64,000 bases of DNA, from contig CAJWBQ010000023.1 in NCBI GenBank assembly GCA_913020115.1, positions 1 through 64,000 of the forward strand, written 5' to 3'. The notes under the pieces were generated by a model. The model did not search any database. It saw only the letters and a list, made by a program, of their open reading frames with translations, and had not been told where the DNA came from. Made by a program: the position numbers and the translations under genes. Every line of letters begins with the position of its first letter. Within the stretch, counting starts at the first letter, position 1. Shown piece after piece: positions 33,819-43,044 of the stretch. This stretch comes from an uncultured Cellvibrionales bacterium. GTDB lineage: Bacteria; Pseudomonadota; Gammaproteobacteria; Pseudomonadales; Cellvibrionaceae.

Positions 33819-34469
33819 TCAAAACAATTCCACATCGCCACCGACAGGTACTTTGCCCAAGCCTGCTTGGTATTTTCGCTCCCGACTAGTAATGGTGTCA
33901 TTGTGCATTGAACGCAATTGCTTCAGCAATACTTTCCCTGAAATAGGGTCGAACAAGACTTTCCGAGGATGCACATCATTAAGGTCCTCACCGAGCAAAG
34001 CGATGTTCTCTTCTTTTAGATATCGCAACACAAATTCCGCATTCCTCTCACCTACGTCGGTTAGGTGTCGGAGCACCTTCGCGCCACCAAACACCTTAGC
34101 CTGCAGACGATGACGGCTAGCGCCGTGCTTGAGTAATTCGTTAATCATATGTTCCATAGCATAGTTGCCATATCGAGTCGCGTCACTTGCAACGTTACCC
34201 CAGGTCACATTATCACTAAGTTCATCGGTCAGTGGCAGCATAAAATGATTCATCCCACCAATCGCCACCGCGGGGTCCCAAATGCAAGCTGACACACAGG
34301 AACCTAAGGTGGTGGCAATCATTTCACTGTTTTTGGTTACATAAAATTCGCCCGGCAAAATTTTGGCAACCACAACGTTACGTCGCCTATCCCAAAAGCG
34401 ATTTATACCTTCAAAGCCCTCAAGACAGGCATCCAGGTTTGTATCAAGTCGACTAAGTAAGCTTGTCAT
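33819..34469 (-). CDS. cheD: Chemoreceptor glutamine deamidase CheD
   Basis: This 216-residue protein deamidates Gln residues of receptors. CheD motifs are present: the catalytic Cys in ATTLGSCVSACIWDP, the His in GGMNHFMLP and a third conserved region QAKVFGGAKVL. The N-terminus is about 30 residues longer than typical CheD (about 160-200). The C-terminus ends GDVELF, almost the same as the last six residues (GDIELF) of the MCP-like protein downstream. In Bacillus CheD is controlled by CheC, but no CheC is present here. The next gene upstream, cheR, is 5 nt away. Confidence 0.94.
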   Translation of the reverse strand: MTSLLSRLDTNLDACLEGFEGINRFWDRRRNVVVAKILPGEFYVTKNSEMIATTLGSCVSACIWDPAVAIGGMNHFMLPLTDELSDNVTWGNVASDATRYGNYAMEHMINELLKHGASRHRLQAKVFGGAKVLRHLTDVGERNAEFVLRYLKEENIALLGEDLNDVHPRKVLFDPISGKVLLKQLRSMHNDTITSRERKYQAGLGKVPVGGDVELF

Positions 34470-34474
34470 GATAT

Positions 34475-35350
34475 CTATTCAGGCCGCCTGAATATCGTTT
34501 TTCCCAAAAACTCAAACTGCCTAATTTCTTTTGGCATACTTTCACTGTGCCCTATAAACAGCACGCCTCCAGGTCGCAGCAAATCAAAGTAACGAAGAAT
34601 GAGTTTATATTGCGTTTCCTTATCAAAATAAATCATCACATTACGACAAAATATAACATCGAAGGGGCCATGTATTGGCCAGTCATGTAAGAGGTTTAGC
34701 GTTTTAAAGGTAATAAGATTCGACAACCTCCGATCCACCCTTACAAAACCGAGGTTTTTTCCTGATCCTTTATGGAACCATTCACGTTTCATAGAAGGTT
34801 CAAGGTCTTTGATGCGGTCTTGCTTATAGATACCTGCACTACCGGTCGCCACGACATTGGAATCGAGATCTGTTGCTAAAATTCGCACATCCCATGAAGA
34901 AATTTCTGGCCCCATGGCTTCCAATAAAGTGATCGCCGCACTATAGGGCTCTTCACCGGTTGAGCAGGCAGAAGACCATATTCTCAAGCGGCGACCATCG
35001 CTCTCTCGGCGTTGCTGCTTAAGCATCTCGGGCAGCATTACATCTCGCAAGTAATCAAAATGGTGAGATTCGCGAAAAAAACTGGTCAAGTTTGTTGTGA
35101 TGGCATTGGTGAAATTTGGCAGCTCTGAAGCTTCATCATTCTTAAGCAAAGTACAATAGTCTGAAAAGCTGTCGAGCCCTAGCTCACGCGTGCGTCGCAT
35201 GAGACGGCGGTACACCATCTCACGCTTGCGCTCGCCCAGCACGATGCCTGTAGAACCATACACAAGCTTGCAAATAAAACTAAACTCACGATCACTTAGA
35301 GTGTATTTATTGGAGCGGACATTAGCCTCTGAACTCAAAATTCCTTCCAA
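34475..35350 (-). CDS. cheR: Chemotaxis protein methyltransferase CheR
   Basis: This 291-residue SAM-dependent enzyme methylates Glu residues of receptors. Residues about 18-90 form the N-terminal helical domain and about 105-285 the methyltransferase domain with [17 protein letters not shown] as the SAM motif, then [19 protein letters not shown] beta-subdomain that docks to the receptor tail is in the usual place. Its start overlaps the end of the soluble receptor gene by 16 nt, so the two are co-translated and the receptor pentapeptide is close to its modifier in every sense. Confidence 0.96.
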   Translation of the reverse strand: MEGILSSEANVRSNKYTLSDREFSFICKLVYGSTGIVLGERKREMVYRRLMRRTRELGLDSFSDYCTLLKNDEASELPNFTNAITTNLTSFFRESHHFDYLRDVMLPEMLKQQRRESDGRRLRIWSSACSTGEEPYSAAITLLEAMGPEISSWDVRILATDLDSNVVATGSAGIYKQDRIKDLEPSMKREWFHKGSGKNLGFVRVDRRLSNLITFKTLNLLHDWPIHGPFDVIFCRNVMIYFDKETQYKLILRYFDLLRPGGVLFIGHSESMPKEIRQFEFLGKTIFRRPE

Positions 35351-38300
35351 TCATCATCACCGCCACGGGAAACTGGTGCAGCGGCTTTCGGGCGACGTGC
35401 GCCTTTAGCTTTAGGGGCCGTTCTAATCCCCGTTTGCGCTCCACCTGTTTGCGCTCCACCTGTTTGCGCCCCCGTATTGAAAAAGCTAACCTGATCAAGC
35501 AAGCCCTGAGACTGTTCTTCCATCGATTTACTAGAAGCACTCGCCTCTTCTACCAGTGCAGCGTTTTGCTGGGTCATTTCATCCATCTGGGAAATGGCTT
35601 GACTGACTTCGTTGATTCCCGCGGCCTGCTCAGTGCTGGCGCTGTTAATGTCCGAAATCATTGTCACCACCTCAGTAACCGACTCCACCAGTACGCCAAA
35701 GGTTTGGCCGGTCTCATCAACCAACTTGGTGCCTTTACCCACTGCATCAACACTGTCGCTAATCAGGCCCTTAATTTCTTTGGCCGCCGCGGCACTGCGT
35801 CCCGCTAAGTTGCGAACCTCTGCGGCTACAACCGCAAACCCTCGACCCTGCTCACCCGCTCGTGCGGCTTCCACCGCGGCATTCAAGGCCAGCAAGTTAG
35901 TTTGGAAAGCGATCTCATCAATCACACCAATAATGTCCGCAATTTTCTTACTGGATGTATTGATTTCTTCCATTGCGGTTACGGCATTTTGCACCACTTC
36001 GCCACCGCTGCTGGCTTTCTGCATCACTGCATTCGCCAATTTGGTCGCCTCAGAAGCGTTCTCTGCATTCTGCTGTACGGTAGTGGTTAACTCCTCCATT
36101 GCCGACGCGGTTTCCTCCAAGCTTGAAGCTTGCGATTCAGTACGCTGACTGAGGTCATTATTGCCCTCAGCAATTTCCCGCGCGGCTCCAAATACGTTAT
36201 TAGACGCTTCGCGAATTTCAGTCACCATGGACAACAAATTACCCAAGGATGAATTCATGGCGTTGGCGAGTGCTAAAAATTCCCCACCATATTCACCATC
36301 CATCGTGGTGCAAAGGTCTCCTTCAGCCAGAGCTTCCGCCACTGTAATGGCCGCGTTTACGGGTTGCACAACGCTGTCCATCAAGCCATTAATGCCGTTA
36401 CCCAATTGCGCCATGAAACCTGTGTATTGTGCAGTATCAATTCGGCTGTCTAACTCGCCTTTAGCGGCCGCGGAAATTAATTGCTCTATCTGTCGCTGAG
36501 CGTCCATCTCTTCTGTATTGTCTTCCCATTGAATGGCCGTTCCCACATGTTTGCCGACACTGTCTTTCAAGGCAATAGCCGTCAAGCCAAACTCCAAGCC
36601 TGCCACTGAAATGTCTGTCTTGTAGGGAAGGTTGTCAGGGTTCGAGAGCAAATTCTGTTGATGAGCGGGATTTTTATGGAAAATATCAAAATTTGATCCT
36701 ACTATTTTATCCGTTCTCAATGCGGGCAGCACCGTGCGTAATTGCGCCTCACGTCTCGACATCATGGCTTCAGCCGAAGGGTTCATATAAACAATATTAC
36801 CTTTTGTATCGGCCATCATCAGGTTAGTCGTCATGCCTTCTACAGCAGAGCTGAGTCGACCCACTTCAATTTGATTCGCTCGCTCCTCCGTCATGTCTTG
36901 CCACTCCAGGGCGCAGCCGATGTGCTCACCCTCAAGGTTCACAATACCAGTAACACTAAGCTGGAAAATCAAATGGGACACATTAATATCTGCCCGCCAA
37001 GGCAGGTTGTTGATATCACCCAAGATTTTCCGCTGATGCGCTGGGTTGGCATGGAAGCTATCGATACAATTGCCCATCAAGAACTCATCCGAGGCTCGGA
37101 AACCAGGCCAAACCTGCGCGAAGGTGGCCTCGTGCTTTTGCAGTAAGCCGAGCGTAGCCTGGTTGTAATAGGTTATTTTCAAATCGCGATCAATCATCAT
37201 CGACGCCGTGCCCGACTGATCAATAGCGCCTTGAAGCTGCGCAGCCTTGTTTGCCGCCGCTCGAGCACCTGTTACATCCTGCCACTCGAGCGAATTCCCT
37301 ACATAGCCACCGTCGCCGTCTATAACGGCAGTAACATTCAACTCAAAGGTAAGATGCTCAACTTGGATATCGGCTTGCCAAGGAAGATTCTTAGGATCAT
37401 CTAGCAGCTTGCGCTGATGAGAGGGGTCTTTATGGAAACCGTCGATACAGGCGCCAATAAGTGCGCTTTCGGAGGCCACAAAACCAGGGTATTTCTTTTG
37501 AAAGGTGGCCTCATGGTCTTTCAGTAACTTCAGGGTCGCTTCATTGGCATAAGTGATGATGAAATCACGGTCAATCATTACCTGAGCCGTGCCTGATTGA
37601 TCCACAGAAGCCTGCAAACGTACTGCCTTATCAGCTTGAACTCTAGCTTCAGTGACATCTTGCCATTCAAGTGAATTGCCTACGTACTTGCCATCGCCGT
37701 CCATCACCGCGGTAACGTTCAATTCGAAGCTTAGATGCTCAACTTGAATATCTGTCTTCCAGGGCAGATTATTTGGGTCGTCCAAAATTTTCCGCTGGTG
37801 ACTAGGGTCTTTATGGAAACTGTCAATACAGGTGCCGATAATCGCATTTTCACTGGCTACAAACCCAGGGTATTTTTTCTGAAAGGTTTCTTCATGACCT
37901 TTCAACAACTGCATGGTCGCCTTATTGGCATAGGTGATTACAAGGTCGCGATCAACCATTACCTGAGCGGTGCCCGATTGGTCAACCGCACCCTGCAAGC
38001 GTGTCGCCTTATCAGCTTCAGCTCGCGTCGCCGTGACATCTTGCCACTCTAATGAGTTACCTAGATACTCACCCTTAGACCCCGTTATGGCGGTAACATT
38101 AAGCTCAAACTTCAAATGTTCTATTTCAATATCGGCTTGCCAAGGTAAATTGTTTACATCGTCCAATATTTTTCGCTGATGAGAAGGATCTTTATGAAAG
38201 CCATCGATACAAGTACCTATAATATTGTCGGCATCAAAACCAGGATATTTTTTCTGGAAAGTAGTTTCGTTATCCTTCAGCAATTTTACAGTAGCGGCAT

Positions 38301-38859
38301 TAGCATAGGTGACCACTAAGTCTCTATCAATCATGACAATAGGTGTACCCGATTGATCAAGAGCCCCTTTTATAAACGCACTGTCGTCCTTATTACCCAT
38401 AGCCTTACCCTCTGTCTCGCTAGCTGTATCAATATTTGAATTCATTGCTGAAGCACTCTCAGCCGCTTCAATCATGGTGCTGGCCAGAAGGCCATAAACT
38501 TCAGTCCAAGCCTGCTTCAACGGCGCGGTGAAATCATCACCTAAGCCGGCCTCAAGCGTTTCTAACAATGCCGCACCCACCACATCGTAATGTGCCGGCT
38601 CCACACCGTAAGTGCCGTGCCGCTCGCCCAGCTGCTGGACCACTGGTATCAATTTATCGGGTTTATTCAGCAGCGCTACAGCGCTACCGATCATCGTCAT
38701 GAGTTTTTTGCCCTGTTCTTCCATATCCGCTTTAAAAAGAGACTGAAGTTCTGGCATCTTTTCGAACAGCTTAGTATAAAAAATGTCGGCAGCCTGCTCG
38801 GAAATAAGAGCAACTTTTTTCCAACTCTCTTGAACTTGTTTTGTCTGTTTTGGTGTCAT
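35335..38859 (-). CDS. Soluble chemoreceptor: globin + five PAS + MCP
   Basis: This 1,174-residue cytosolic receptor (no transmembrane helix) begins with a globin (1-135): Tyr28 (B10), Phe42 (CD1), Gln49 (E7) and proximal His81 in GERHGTYGV fit the flavohaemoglobin/bacterial haemoglobin type. Five PAS domains follow (about 160-783), with [10 protein letters not shown] or [10 protein letters not shown] in most; the first four are close copies. A HAMP-like segment (about 790-880), the MCP signalling domain (about 885-1,125; tip around 980-1,020, [22 protein letters not shown]), a TGGAQ tail and the final DWKEF complete it. The last fits the x-W-x-x-F pentapeptide that docks CheR/CheB. It takes the place that Aer2/McpB has in the P. 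aeruginosa Che2 cluster. It probably senses oxygen, nitric oxide or redox state. Confidence 0.94.
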   Translation of the reverse strand: MTPKQTKQVQESWKKVALISEQAADIFYTKLFEKMPELQSLFKADMEEQGKKLMTMIGSAVALLNKPDKLIPVVQQLGERHGTYGVEPAHYDVVGAALLETLEAGLGDDFTAPLKQAWTEVYGLLASTMIEAAESASAMNSNIDTASETEGKAMGNKDDSAFIKGALDQSGTPIVMIDRDLVVTYANAATVKLLKDNETTFQKKYPGFDADNIIGTCIDGFHKDPSHQRKILDDVNNLPWQADIEIEHLKFELNVTAITGSKGEYLGNSLEWQDVTATRAEADKATRLQGAVDQSGTAQVMVDRDLVITYANKATMQLLKGHEETFQKKYPGFVASENAIIGTCIDSFHKDPSHQRKILDDPNNLPWKTDIQVEHLSFELNVTAVMDGDGKYVGNSLEWQDVTEARVQADKAVRLQASVDQSGTAQVMIDRDFIITYANEATLKLLKDHEATFQKKYPGFVASESALIGACIDGFHKDPSHQRKLLDDPKNLPWQADIQVEHLTFELNVTAVIDGDGGYVGNSLEWQDVTGARAAANKAAQLQGAIDQSGTASMMIDRDLKITYYNQATLGLLQKHEATFAQVWPGFRASDEFLMGNCIDSFHANPAHQRKILGDINNLPWRADINVSHLIFQLSVTGIVNLEGEHIGCALEWQDMTEERANQIEVGRLSSAVEGMTTNLMMADTKGNIVYMNPSAEAMMSRREAQLRTVLPALRTDKIVGSNFDIFHKNPAHQQNLLSNPDNLPYKTDISVAGLEFGLTAIALKDSVGKHVGTAIQWEDNTEEMDAQRQIEQLISAAAKGELDSRIDTAQYTGFMAQLGNGINGLMDSVVQPVNAAITVAEALAEGDLCTTMDGEYGGEFLALANAMNSSLGNLLSMVTEIREASNNVFGAAREIAEGNNDLSQRTESQASSLEETASAMEELTTTVQQNAENASEATKLANAVMQKASSGGEVVQNAVTAMEEINTSSKKIADIIGVIDEIAFQTNLLALNAAVEAARAGEQGRGFAVVAAEVRNLAGRSAAAAKEIKGLISDSVDAVGKGTKLVDETGQTFGVLVESVTEVVTMISDINSASTEQAAGINEVSQAISQMDEMTQQNAALVEEASASSKSMEEQSQGLLDQVSFFNTGAQTGGAQTGGAQTGIRTAPKAKGARRPKAAAPVSRGGDDDWKEF
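35432..35476 (-). repeat. 15-bp tandem repeat encoding TGGAQ
   Basis: Two perfect 15-bp units (35432-35446 and 35447-35461) and a degenerate third (35462-35476) encode T-G-G-A-Q near the C-terminus of the receptor. It forms a flexible tether in front of the pentapeptide, so its copy number would set the length of the CheR-docking tail. Short perfect repeats of this kind can slip. Confidence 0.75.
36511..38382 (-). repeat. Tandem PAS-encoding repeats, ~380-bp period
   Basis: Five PAS-encoding units in a row start near residues 163, 288, 415, 542 and 669; spacing of the shared QSG motif is 125, 127 and 127 residues. Units 1-3 are nearly alike in protein sequence (for example FQKKYPGF and the [10 protein letters not shown] block), unit 4 a bit less, and unit 5 clearly diverged. 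This suggests recent duplication of units 1-4 and an older fifth unit. Confidence 0.88.
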
Positions 38860-39356
38860 TAGAGGCTACCTACTTTTTCACTGTCAAATAAATCTTCTAC
38901 GTCCAACAAACGCAACGCATCCAATAAAATAATCATTTTGTCTTCCATGACAGCCATTCCCTTTAAAAAACGGTTATCAATTCGACTGCCAAAATCTGGC
39001 GCTTCCTTTACTGCTGTATTGTCAACTTTGTAGACGTCTGACACTTCATCAACAACAACGCCCACCATGGATCTTTTCTCACGCACCATACCCTGCAAAA
39101 CGATGACCACAGTGGTGGCATCGTACTCTTTACTCGTGCGGTTAAAACGTTGATGTAAATCAACTATGGGCACAATAACGCCACGCAGATTGATCACACC
39201 CTTCAGATAATCCGGGGTGTTCGGAATTTCGGTGACTGGAGACCACTCGCGAATTTCCTGTACGGAAAGTATGTCTACGCCAAACTCTTCCTTCCCAAGT
39301 TTAAAGGTGAGGTATTCTTGGTCAGCAAGGGCTAATGTATGAGGCATTTTAATCAT
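38859..39356 (-). CDS. cheW: Chemotaxis coupling protein CheW (1)
   Basis: This 165-residue CheW-fold adaptor holds CheA to the receptors. It has the usual SH3-like two-subdomain pattern: [24 protein letters not shown] at the start, then [24 protein letters not shown] with the conserved N-L-R-G, then [13 protein letters not shown]. It overlaps the start of the second CheW upstream by 8 nt and the receptor start downstream by 1 nt. Two tandem CheW genes are unusual for Che2 clusters but known from some Vibrio cluster III systems. Confidence 0.95.
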   Translation of the reverse strand: MIKMPHTLALADQEYLTFKLGKEEFGVDILSVQEIREWSPVTEIPNTPDYLKGVINLRGVIVPIVDLHQRFNRTSKEYDATTVVIVLQGMVREKRSMVGVVVDEVSDVYKVDNTAVKEAPDFGSRIDNRFLKGMAVMEDKMIILLDALRLLDVEDLFDSEKVGSL

Positions 39357-39864
39357 CCTCCAAGGTTAGCAATTGCTCGGTAGAAATAATTGTCACGACA
39401 TTGTCACCTACGTTCACCAAACCCTCGACCATATCGACAGGCAGAGTTCCGCCAAAATTTGGCGCCTTCTTTACATCCCCATCCTCAACGTTTAATACGT
39501 CCGAGACAGCGTCCACCACAAACCCCATCATACAATTCATTGAATCGTTTTCTAAACTCAAGACAATAACCACGGTGGTATTACTGTAGGTGGGGTCCCC
39601 GACTGCAAAACGCATTCGAAGATCGATGATTGGAATAATAATGCCGCGAATATTGATGACGCCTTTCACATAATCGGGAGAGTTCGGTATCAGTGTGGGG
39701 CGCTCCCAACCACGAATTTCCTTAACCGACAAAATCTCTACCCCGTAGTGTTCACTGCCCAGACAAAACGTTAAGTATTCATCGCCATTTTTGACGAAGT
39801 CTATACCTTCGAGATTGACAACACCTTCAACAGGAACGGTTTCCGCTAATGCTTGTATATCCAC
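39349..39864 (-). CDS. cheW: Chemotaxis coupling protein CheW (2)
   Basis: This 171-residue CheW-fold protein is related to its neighbour. Its N-terminus is about 25 residues longer (MDIQALAETVPVEGVVNLEGID). It keeps YGVEILSVKEIRGWERPTLIP, DYVKGVINIRGIIIPIIDLRMRF (N-I-R-G), and GFVVDAVSDVL. The C-terminus is ELLTLEDD-like and acidic. It begins 14 nt after cheA and overlaps the next CheW. The two may couple different receptors or set array geometry; which one is dominant cannot be told. Confidence 0.94.
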   Translation of the reverse strand: MDIQALAETVPVEGVVNLEGIDFVKNGDEYLTFCLGSEHYGVEILSVKEIRGWERPTLIPNSPDYVKGVINIRGIIIPIIDLRMRFAVGDPTYSNTTVVIVLSLENDSMNCMMGFVVDAVSDVLNVEDGDVKKAPNFGGTLPVDMVEGLVNVGDNVVTIISTEQLLTLEDD

Positions 39865-39878
39865 GATTATCTTTTGCC

Positions 39879-42206
39879 TCAGGCCGCTTGGTGTTGCGAG
39901 TTAGAACCAGAACCGCCCGACTTCCTGCCGCGTCGTTTTTGCGATCGCTCAGAAACCTGACGAATTAAACCCGCAATATCCAAGATCATGGATACAGAAC
40001 CATCGCCCAATATGGTTGCGCCGGATACACCCTCAACACGTTTGTAATTACTCACTAAACTTTTGATCACCACTTGTTGTTGCGCTAGCAGGTCATCTAC
40101 GAGCAAGCCAATTTTTTGGCCTTCACCTTCAACCACCACCAACAAACCATTTTCAAGAACGGTATTATCCGCTTCGATTCCAAATTCTCGATAGATAGGT
40201 ATGATTGGCACGTTGTCGTCACGCAAACGATAGAGCGCCATATCACCGCTCACTCGATTCACCAATTCAGGTTTAATTTGTAGCGACTCTACAATAGAGA
40301 TAAGTGGCACGATGTAAGTTTCAGTACCAACGCGCACCAACTGTCCGTCAACGATGGCTAAAGTAAGAGGCAAGTACACCTTGAACGTGGAACCAGATCC
40401 GAGTTTCGATTGAATTTCAATTCGCCCACCCAAAGATTTAATATTCCGTCGCACCACGTCCATTCCCACGCCGCGGCCAGAAATATCACTAACCACTGCG
40501 GCGGTAGAAAAACCGGGCTCAAAGATAAGGTCGAAAATGCGACTTTCTGGCAAGTCCTCGCCCGCCGAGACAATGCCTTTCTCAATCGCTTTTGCCAAGA
40601 TTACATCTGGATTAATGCCGCGGCCGTCGTCACGAATCTCAATAACGATGTTGCCGCCCTGATGATAGGCGTCCAATTTAATGGTGCCCTGTTCAGGCTT
40701 GCCATTGGCAAGACGCTCCTCCGCTGGTTCGATACCGTGATCAATAGCATTGCGCACCAAATGCACCAAGGGATCGCCAATCTGCTCCATCACCGTTTTA
40801 TCTAATTCGGTTTGCTCACCACTCAATTGCAGATCAACCACCTTGCCCGTTTTTTGAGCCAAGTCGCGAATCATTCTTGGGAAGCGGTTAAAGGCAAAGC
40901 TAATGGGCAGCATGCGGATGCGCATGACGCTTTCCTGCAACTCTTTGGTATTTTGCAGCAGCTGCTCTAAACCGTTCGACAAACGATCGAGTTTTTCCAT
41001 TTCAAAATTATTGCCCAACTCAGACAACATTGATTGCGTGATAACTAGCTCACCCACCAAATTAATTAGGCTGTCAACTTTGTCAATGCCCACCCGAATG
41101 GAGGAACTGCTACTCGCGGGTGTTGCAGGTGCAGCTTTTTCACTTTCTTTGGCGGTAGCCGGTGCCGCGGGAGTTGTTGCTGCGGGAGTTGCTACCGGTG
41201 CAGCCTTAGGCTCGGGAGCTGGCTCAGGTTCGGGAACAGGCTCAGGTTCGGAAACTGGCGCTGAAGCCGCAGGTTCTTGTGGGCTTTCTGCCGCTTGTGC
41301 CGATTCTTCAGCCACCACCGGGCTCAATTCTTCCGACGCATCTCCCACCAACTCTACTTCGAGTTTGCATTCGTCAACAACCCAATCGAAGACTTCAACA
41401 ATTTCATCGCGGCTAACGTCGGCGGTCAGCCACAGTGTCCAACTAATAAAACACTCATCCGCCGATAGATGATCAAAATCGGGAATGCTTTGAGTGTGCG
41501 CTTCGGTGCGCATTGCACCCATAGCGGCAAGTTCACGAAACAAACGCAGTGGTTCATTGCCGGTCATTAATATTTCTGGGTCGGGCTGGAAGGAAATTTT
41601 CCACTCCGCTCCACCACCTGAAGATCCACCGTCCTCGTCAGAACCACCGGCGCCTGAAGTGCCATCGTTATTTAGAGAGGCCTCATCGTCCGCCCCAAGC
41701 AAGCTATTAATACTCGCCTCAACAATGTCGTTGTGACTTAAACCGGAATCTACAGAGGGAATGGCAGCGGCATCAGGTACCGTAGTAGAAGCTTCTTCTG
41801 ACGCAGGCACTGTATCACCGGCCAACATAGCTTCGAAAGCGACAACTAATGGGCCTGAGGTGCTGTCATCAATTGGCTCACCCGCCTGCAGAGAACCTAC
41901 CATCGCTCGCAAGCAGTCACTCGACTGCAATAACAAATCGACTGCTTCGGTGCTCAGGATTCGGGTGCCATCACGGGCTTCGTCTAGGAGTGTTTCGAGT
42001 ACGTGGGTAAAATTGGCGATTGCCGTAAAGCCAAAAGTGCCGCTGCCACCTTTAATTGAATGTGCTGCGCGAAAAATTGTATTGATGACTTCAGCGTCTG
42101 GTTGCTCGCCACCATTAATAGCCAGAAGGCCCTGTTCCATGAGATCCAAGCCTTCCAGGCTCTCTTCAAAAAACACCTCATGAAACTGCTCGAGATCAAT
42201 GGCCAT
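39879..42206 (-). CDS. cheA: Chemotaxis histidine kinase CheA
   Basis: This 775-residue kinase phosphorylates CheY and CheB. P1 (Hpt) is at about 1-110 with phospho-His49 in AAHSIKGGSGTF. A domain with WKISFQPDPEILMTGNEPLRLFREL (about 199-288) is P2-like or a second adaptor. A long Pro/Glu/Ala linker (about 290-365) contains repeated EPEP. Dimerisation (about 370-440) and HATPase (about 440-620) follow: N box DPLVHLVRNAIDHGIEP, G1 DDGRGI, G2 GRGVGMDVV. The CheW-like P5 ends about 755. Only one Hpt is seen. It is longer than E. coli CheA (654) because of the linker. It lies between cheY and cheW. Confidence 0.96.
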   Translation of the reverse strand: MAIDLEQFHEVFFEESLEGLDLMEQGLLAINGGEQPDAEVINTIFRAAHSIKGGSGTFGFTAIANFTHVLETLLDEARDGTRILSTEAVDLLLQSSDCLRAMVGSLQAGEPIDDSTSGPLVVAFEAMLAGDTVPASEEASTTVPDAAAIPSVDSGLSHNDIVEASINSLLGADDEASLNNDGTSGAGGSDEDGGSSGGGAEWKISFQPDPEILMTGNEPLRLFRELAAMGAMRTEAHTQSIPDFDHLSADECFISWTLWLTADVSRDEIVEVFDWVVDECKLEVELVGDASEELSPVVAEESAQAAESPQEPAASAPVSEPEPVPEPEPAPEPKAAPVATPAATTPAAPATAKESEKAAPATPASSSSSIRVGIDKVDSLINLVGELVITQSMLSELGNNFEMEKLDRLSNGLEQLLQNTKELQESVMRIRMLPISFAFNRFPRMIRDLAQKTGKVVDLQLSGEQTELDKTVMEQIGDPLVHLVRNAIDHGIEPAEERLANGKPEQGTIKLDAYHQGGNIVIEIRDDGRGINPDVILAKAIEKGIVSAGEDLPESRIFDLIFEPGFSTAAVVSDISGRGVGMDVVRRNIKSLGGRIEIQSKLGSGSTFKVYLPLTLAIVDGQLVRVGTETYIVPLISIVESLQIKPELVNRVSGDMALYRLRDDNVPIIPIYREFGIEADNTVLENGLLVVVEGEGQKIGLLVDDLLAQQQVVIKSLVSNYKRVEGVSGATILGDGSVSMILDIAGLIRQVSERSQKRRGRKSGGSGSNSQHQAA

Positions 42207-42246
42207 ATTTTCACTTCCCTGATCAAAAATTTTATTGTAACAACGA

Positions 42247-42609
42247 CTAACTTAGCACTCTATCTACGGTGGCCAGCAGCTTCTCAGGGTTGAACGGTTT
42301 AACTAACCAACCCGTTGCTCCGGCCTGCTTGCCTTGGGTTTTCTTATCGGCCGAAGATTCTGTTGTCAACAATAATATTGGCGTGTATTTATAGTTCGGC
42401 AAAGAGCGCAAATTCTTTACTAATTCAATGCCATCCATTATAGGCATATTAAGATCGGTCACTACCGCATCAAAACGACCGGTCTTTGCAATCGTTAAGG
42501 CCGCCTGGCCGTCGCCGGCATCTTTAACTTGATGACCAGCCGATTGTAAGGTGGCAGTTACCATATTGCGCATAGACGCCGAGTCGTCAACGACAAGGAT
42601 TTGTGCCAT
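42247..42609 (-). CDS. cheY: Chemotaxis response regulator CheY
   Basis: This 120-residue single receiver domain has Asp9-Asp10 (VVDDS), phospho-acceptor Asp52 (VTDLNMP), Thr82/Thr-type switch (LLLTTESS) and Lys in WLVKPFNP. It is not fused to an output domain. In Che2-type systems CheY may not reach the flagellar motor. It lies 35 nt after the STAS gene and ends 40 nt ahead of cheA on the minus strand, so they are in one transcript. Confidence 0.95.
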   Translation of the reverse strand: MAQILVVDDSASMRNMVTATLQSAGHQVKDAGDGQAALTIAKTGRFDAVVTDLNMPIMDGIELVKNLRSLPNYKYTPILLLTTESSADKKTQGKQAGATGWLVKPFNPEKLLATVDRVLS

Positions 42610-42643
42610 GAAATCACTCCAATAATATTTATTTTAAAATTAC

Positions 42644-42922
42644 TTATGCCAAACCAAGTTCTTTTTCTAAACCGAGAAGTCGAGCTGCATCGATTAAAGC
42701 CTGGCTCGGTTTCTTCCAAACCAAAGCGCCACCGGTATTGCTAACATCACGTGCTAAGGCCACAAACAACTGCAAGCCAGCCGTATCGGCTTTTTTAACA
42801 TCATCGGCTTTTAATTCAATCGTTGAGGACTTTTGTAGAGATTTATGCAAACGAGCCTGCAAGGAAGCCACTTCCGTTATGTCTAATGATTCTCCGCAGG
42901 AAAATGTGGTTTTTGCCGCCAT
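42644..42922 (-). CDS. STAS-domain protein
   Basis: This 92-residue single STAS domain (anti-sigma-factor-antagonist fold) has CGESLDITEVASLQARLHKSL at the start and DVKKADTAGLQLFVAL with Thr in place of the usual phospho-Ser. It might be a phospho-switch that docks on other proteins of the array, since it stands ahead of CheY. STAS genes in this spot are known from other chemosensory (F7-like) clusters. AAGAAG lies 10 nt before the ATG at 42922; a TTG start at 42931 is possible. Confidence 0.85.
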   Translation of the reverse strand: MAAKTTFSCGESLDITEVASLQARLHKSLQKSSTIELKADDVKKADTAGLQLFVALARDVSNTGGALVWKKPSQALIDAARLLGLEKELGLA

Positions 42923-43044
42923 ACATTTCAACTTCTTGGTTATAAAAAAATCAGCTAATATGAGGAATTCTCAAATCGCCGCTATCTTACCTAAGTGATG
43001 AATCTAGTCCAGTAATTATCGGCACGCAAACCGAATTCATTAAT

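Noticed and set aside
35612..36148. 178-codon plus-strand frame opposite the chemoreceptor
   Set aside because: It lies entirely antisense to the MCP signalling domain and is Ala/Ser-rich without family features; a typical shadow of coiled-coil coding sequence.
36511..38382. Assembly artefact as the cause of the PAS repeats
   Set aside because: The units differ by substitutions and small length changes and keep one open frame, so they look real; long reads would still be the proper test.
40903..41472. 189-codon plus-strand frame opposite cheA
   Set aside because: The Gly/Ser-rich product mirrors the Pro/Glu/Ala linker of CheA; no independent support.
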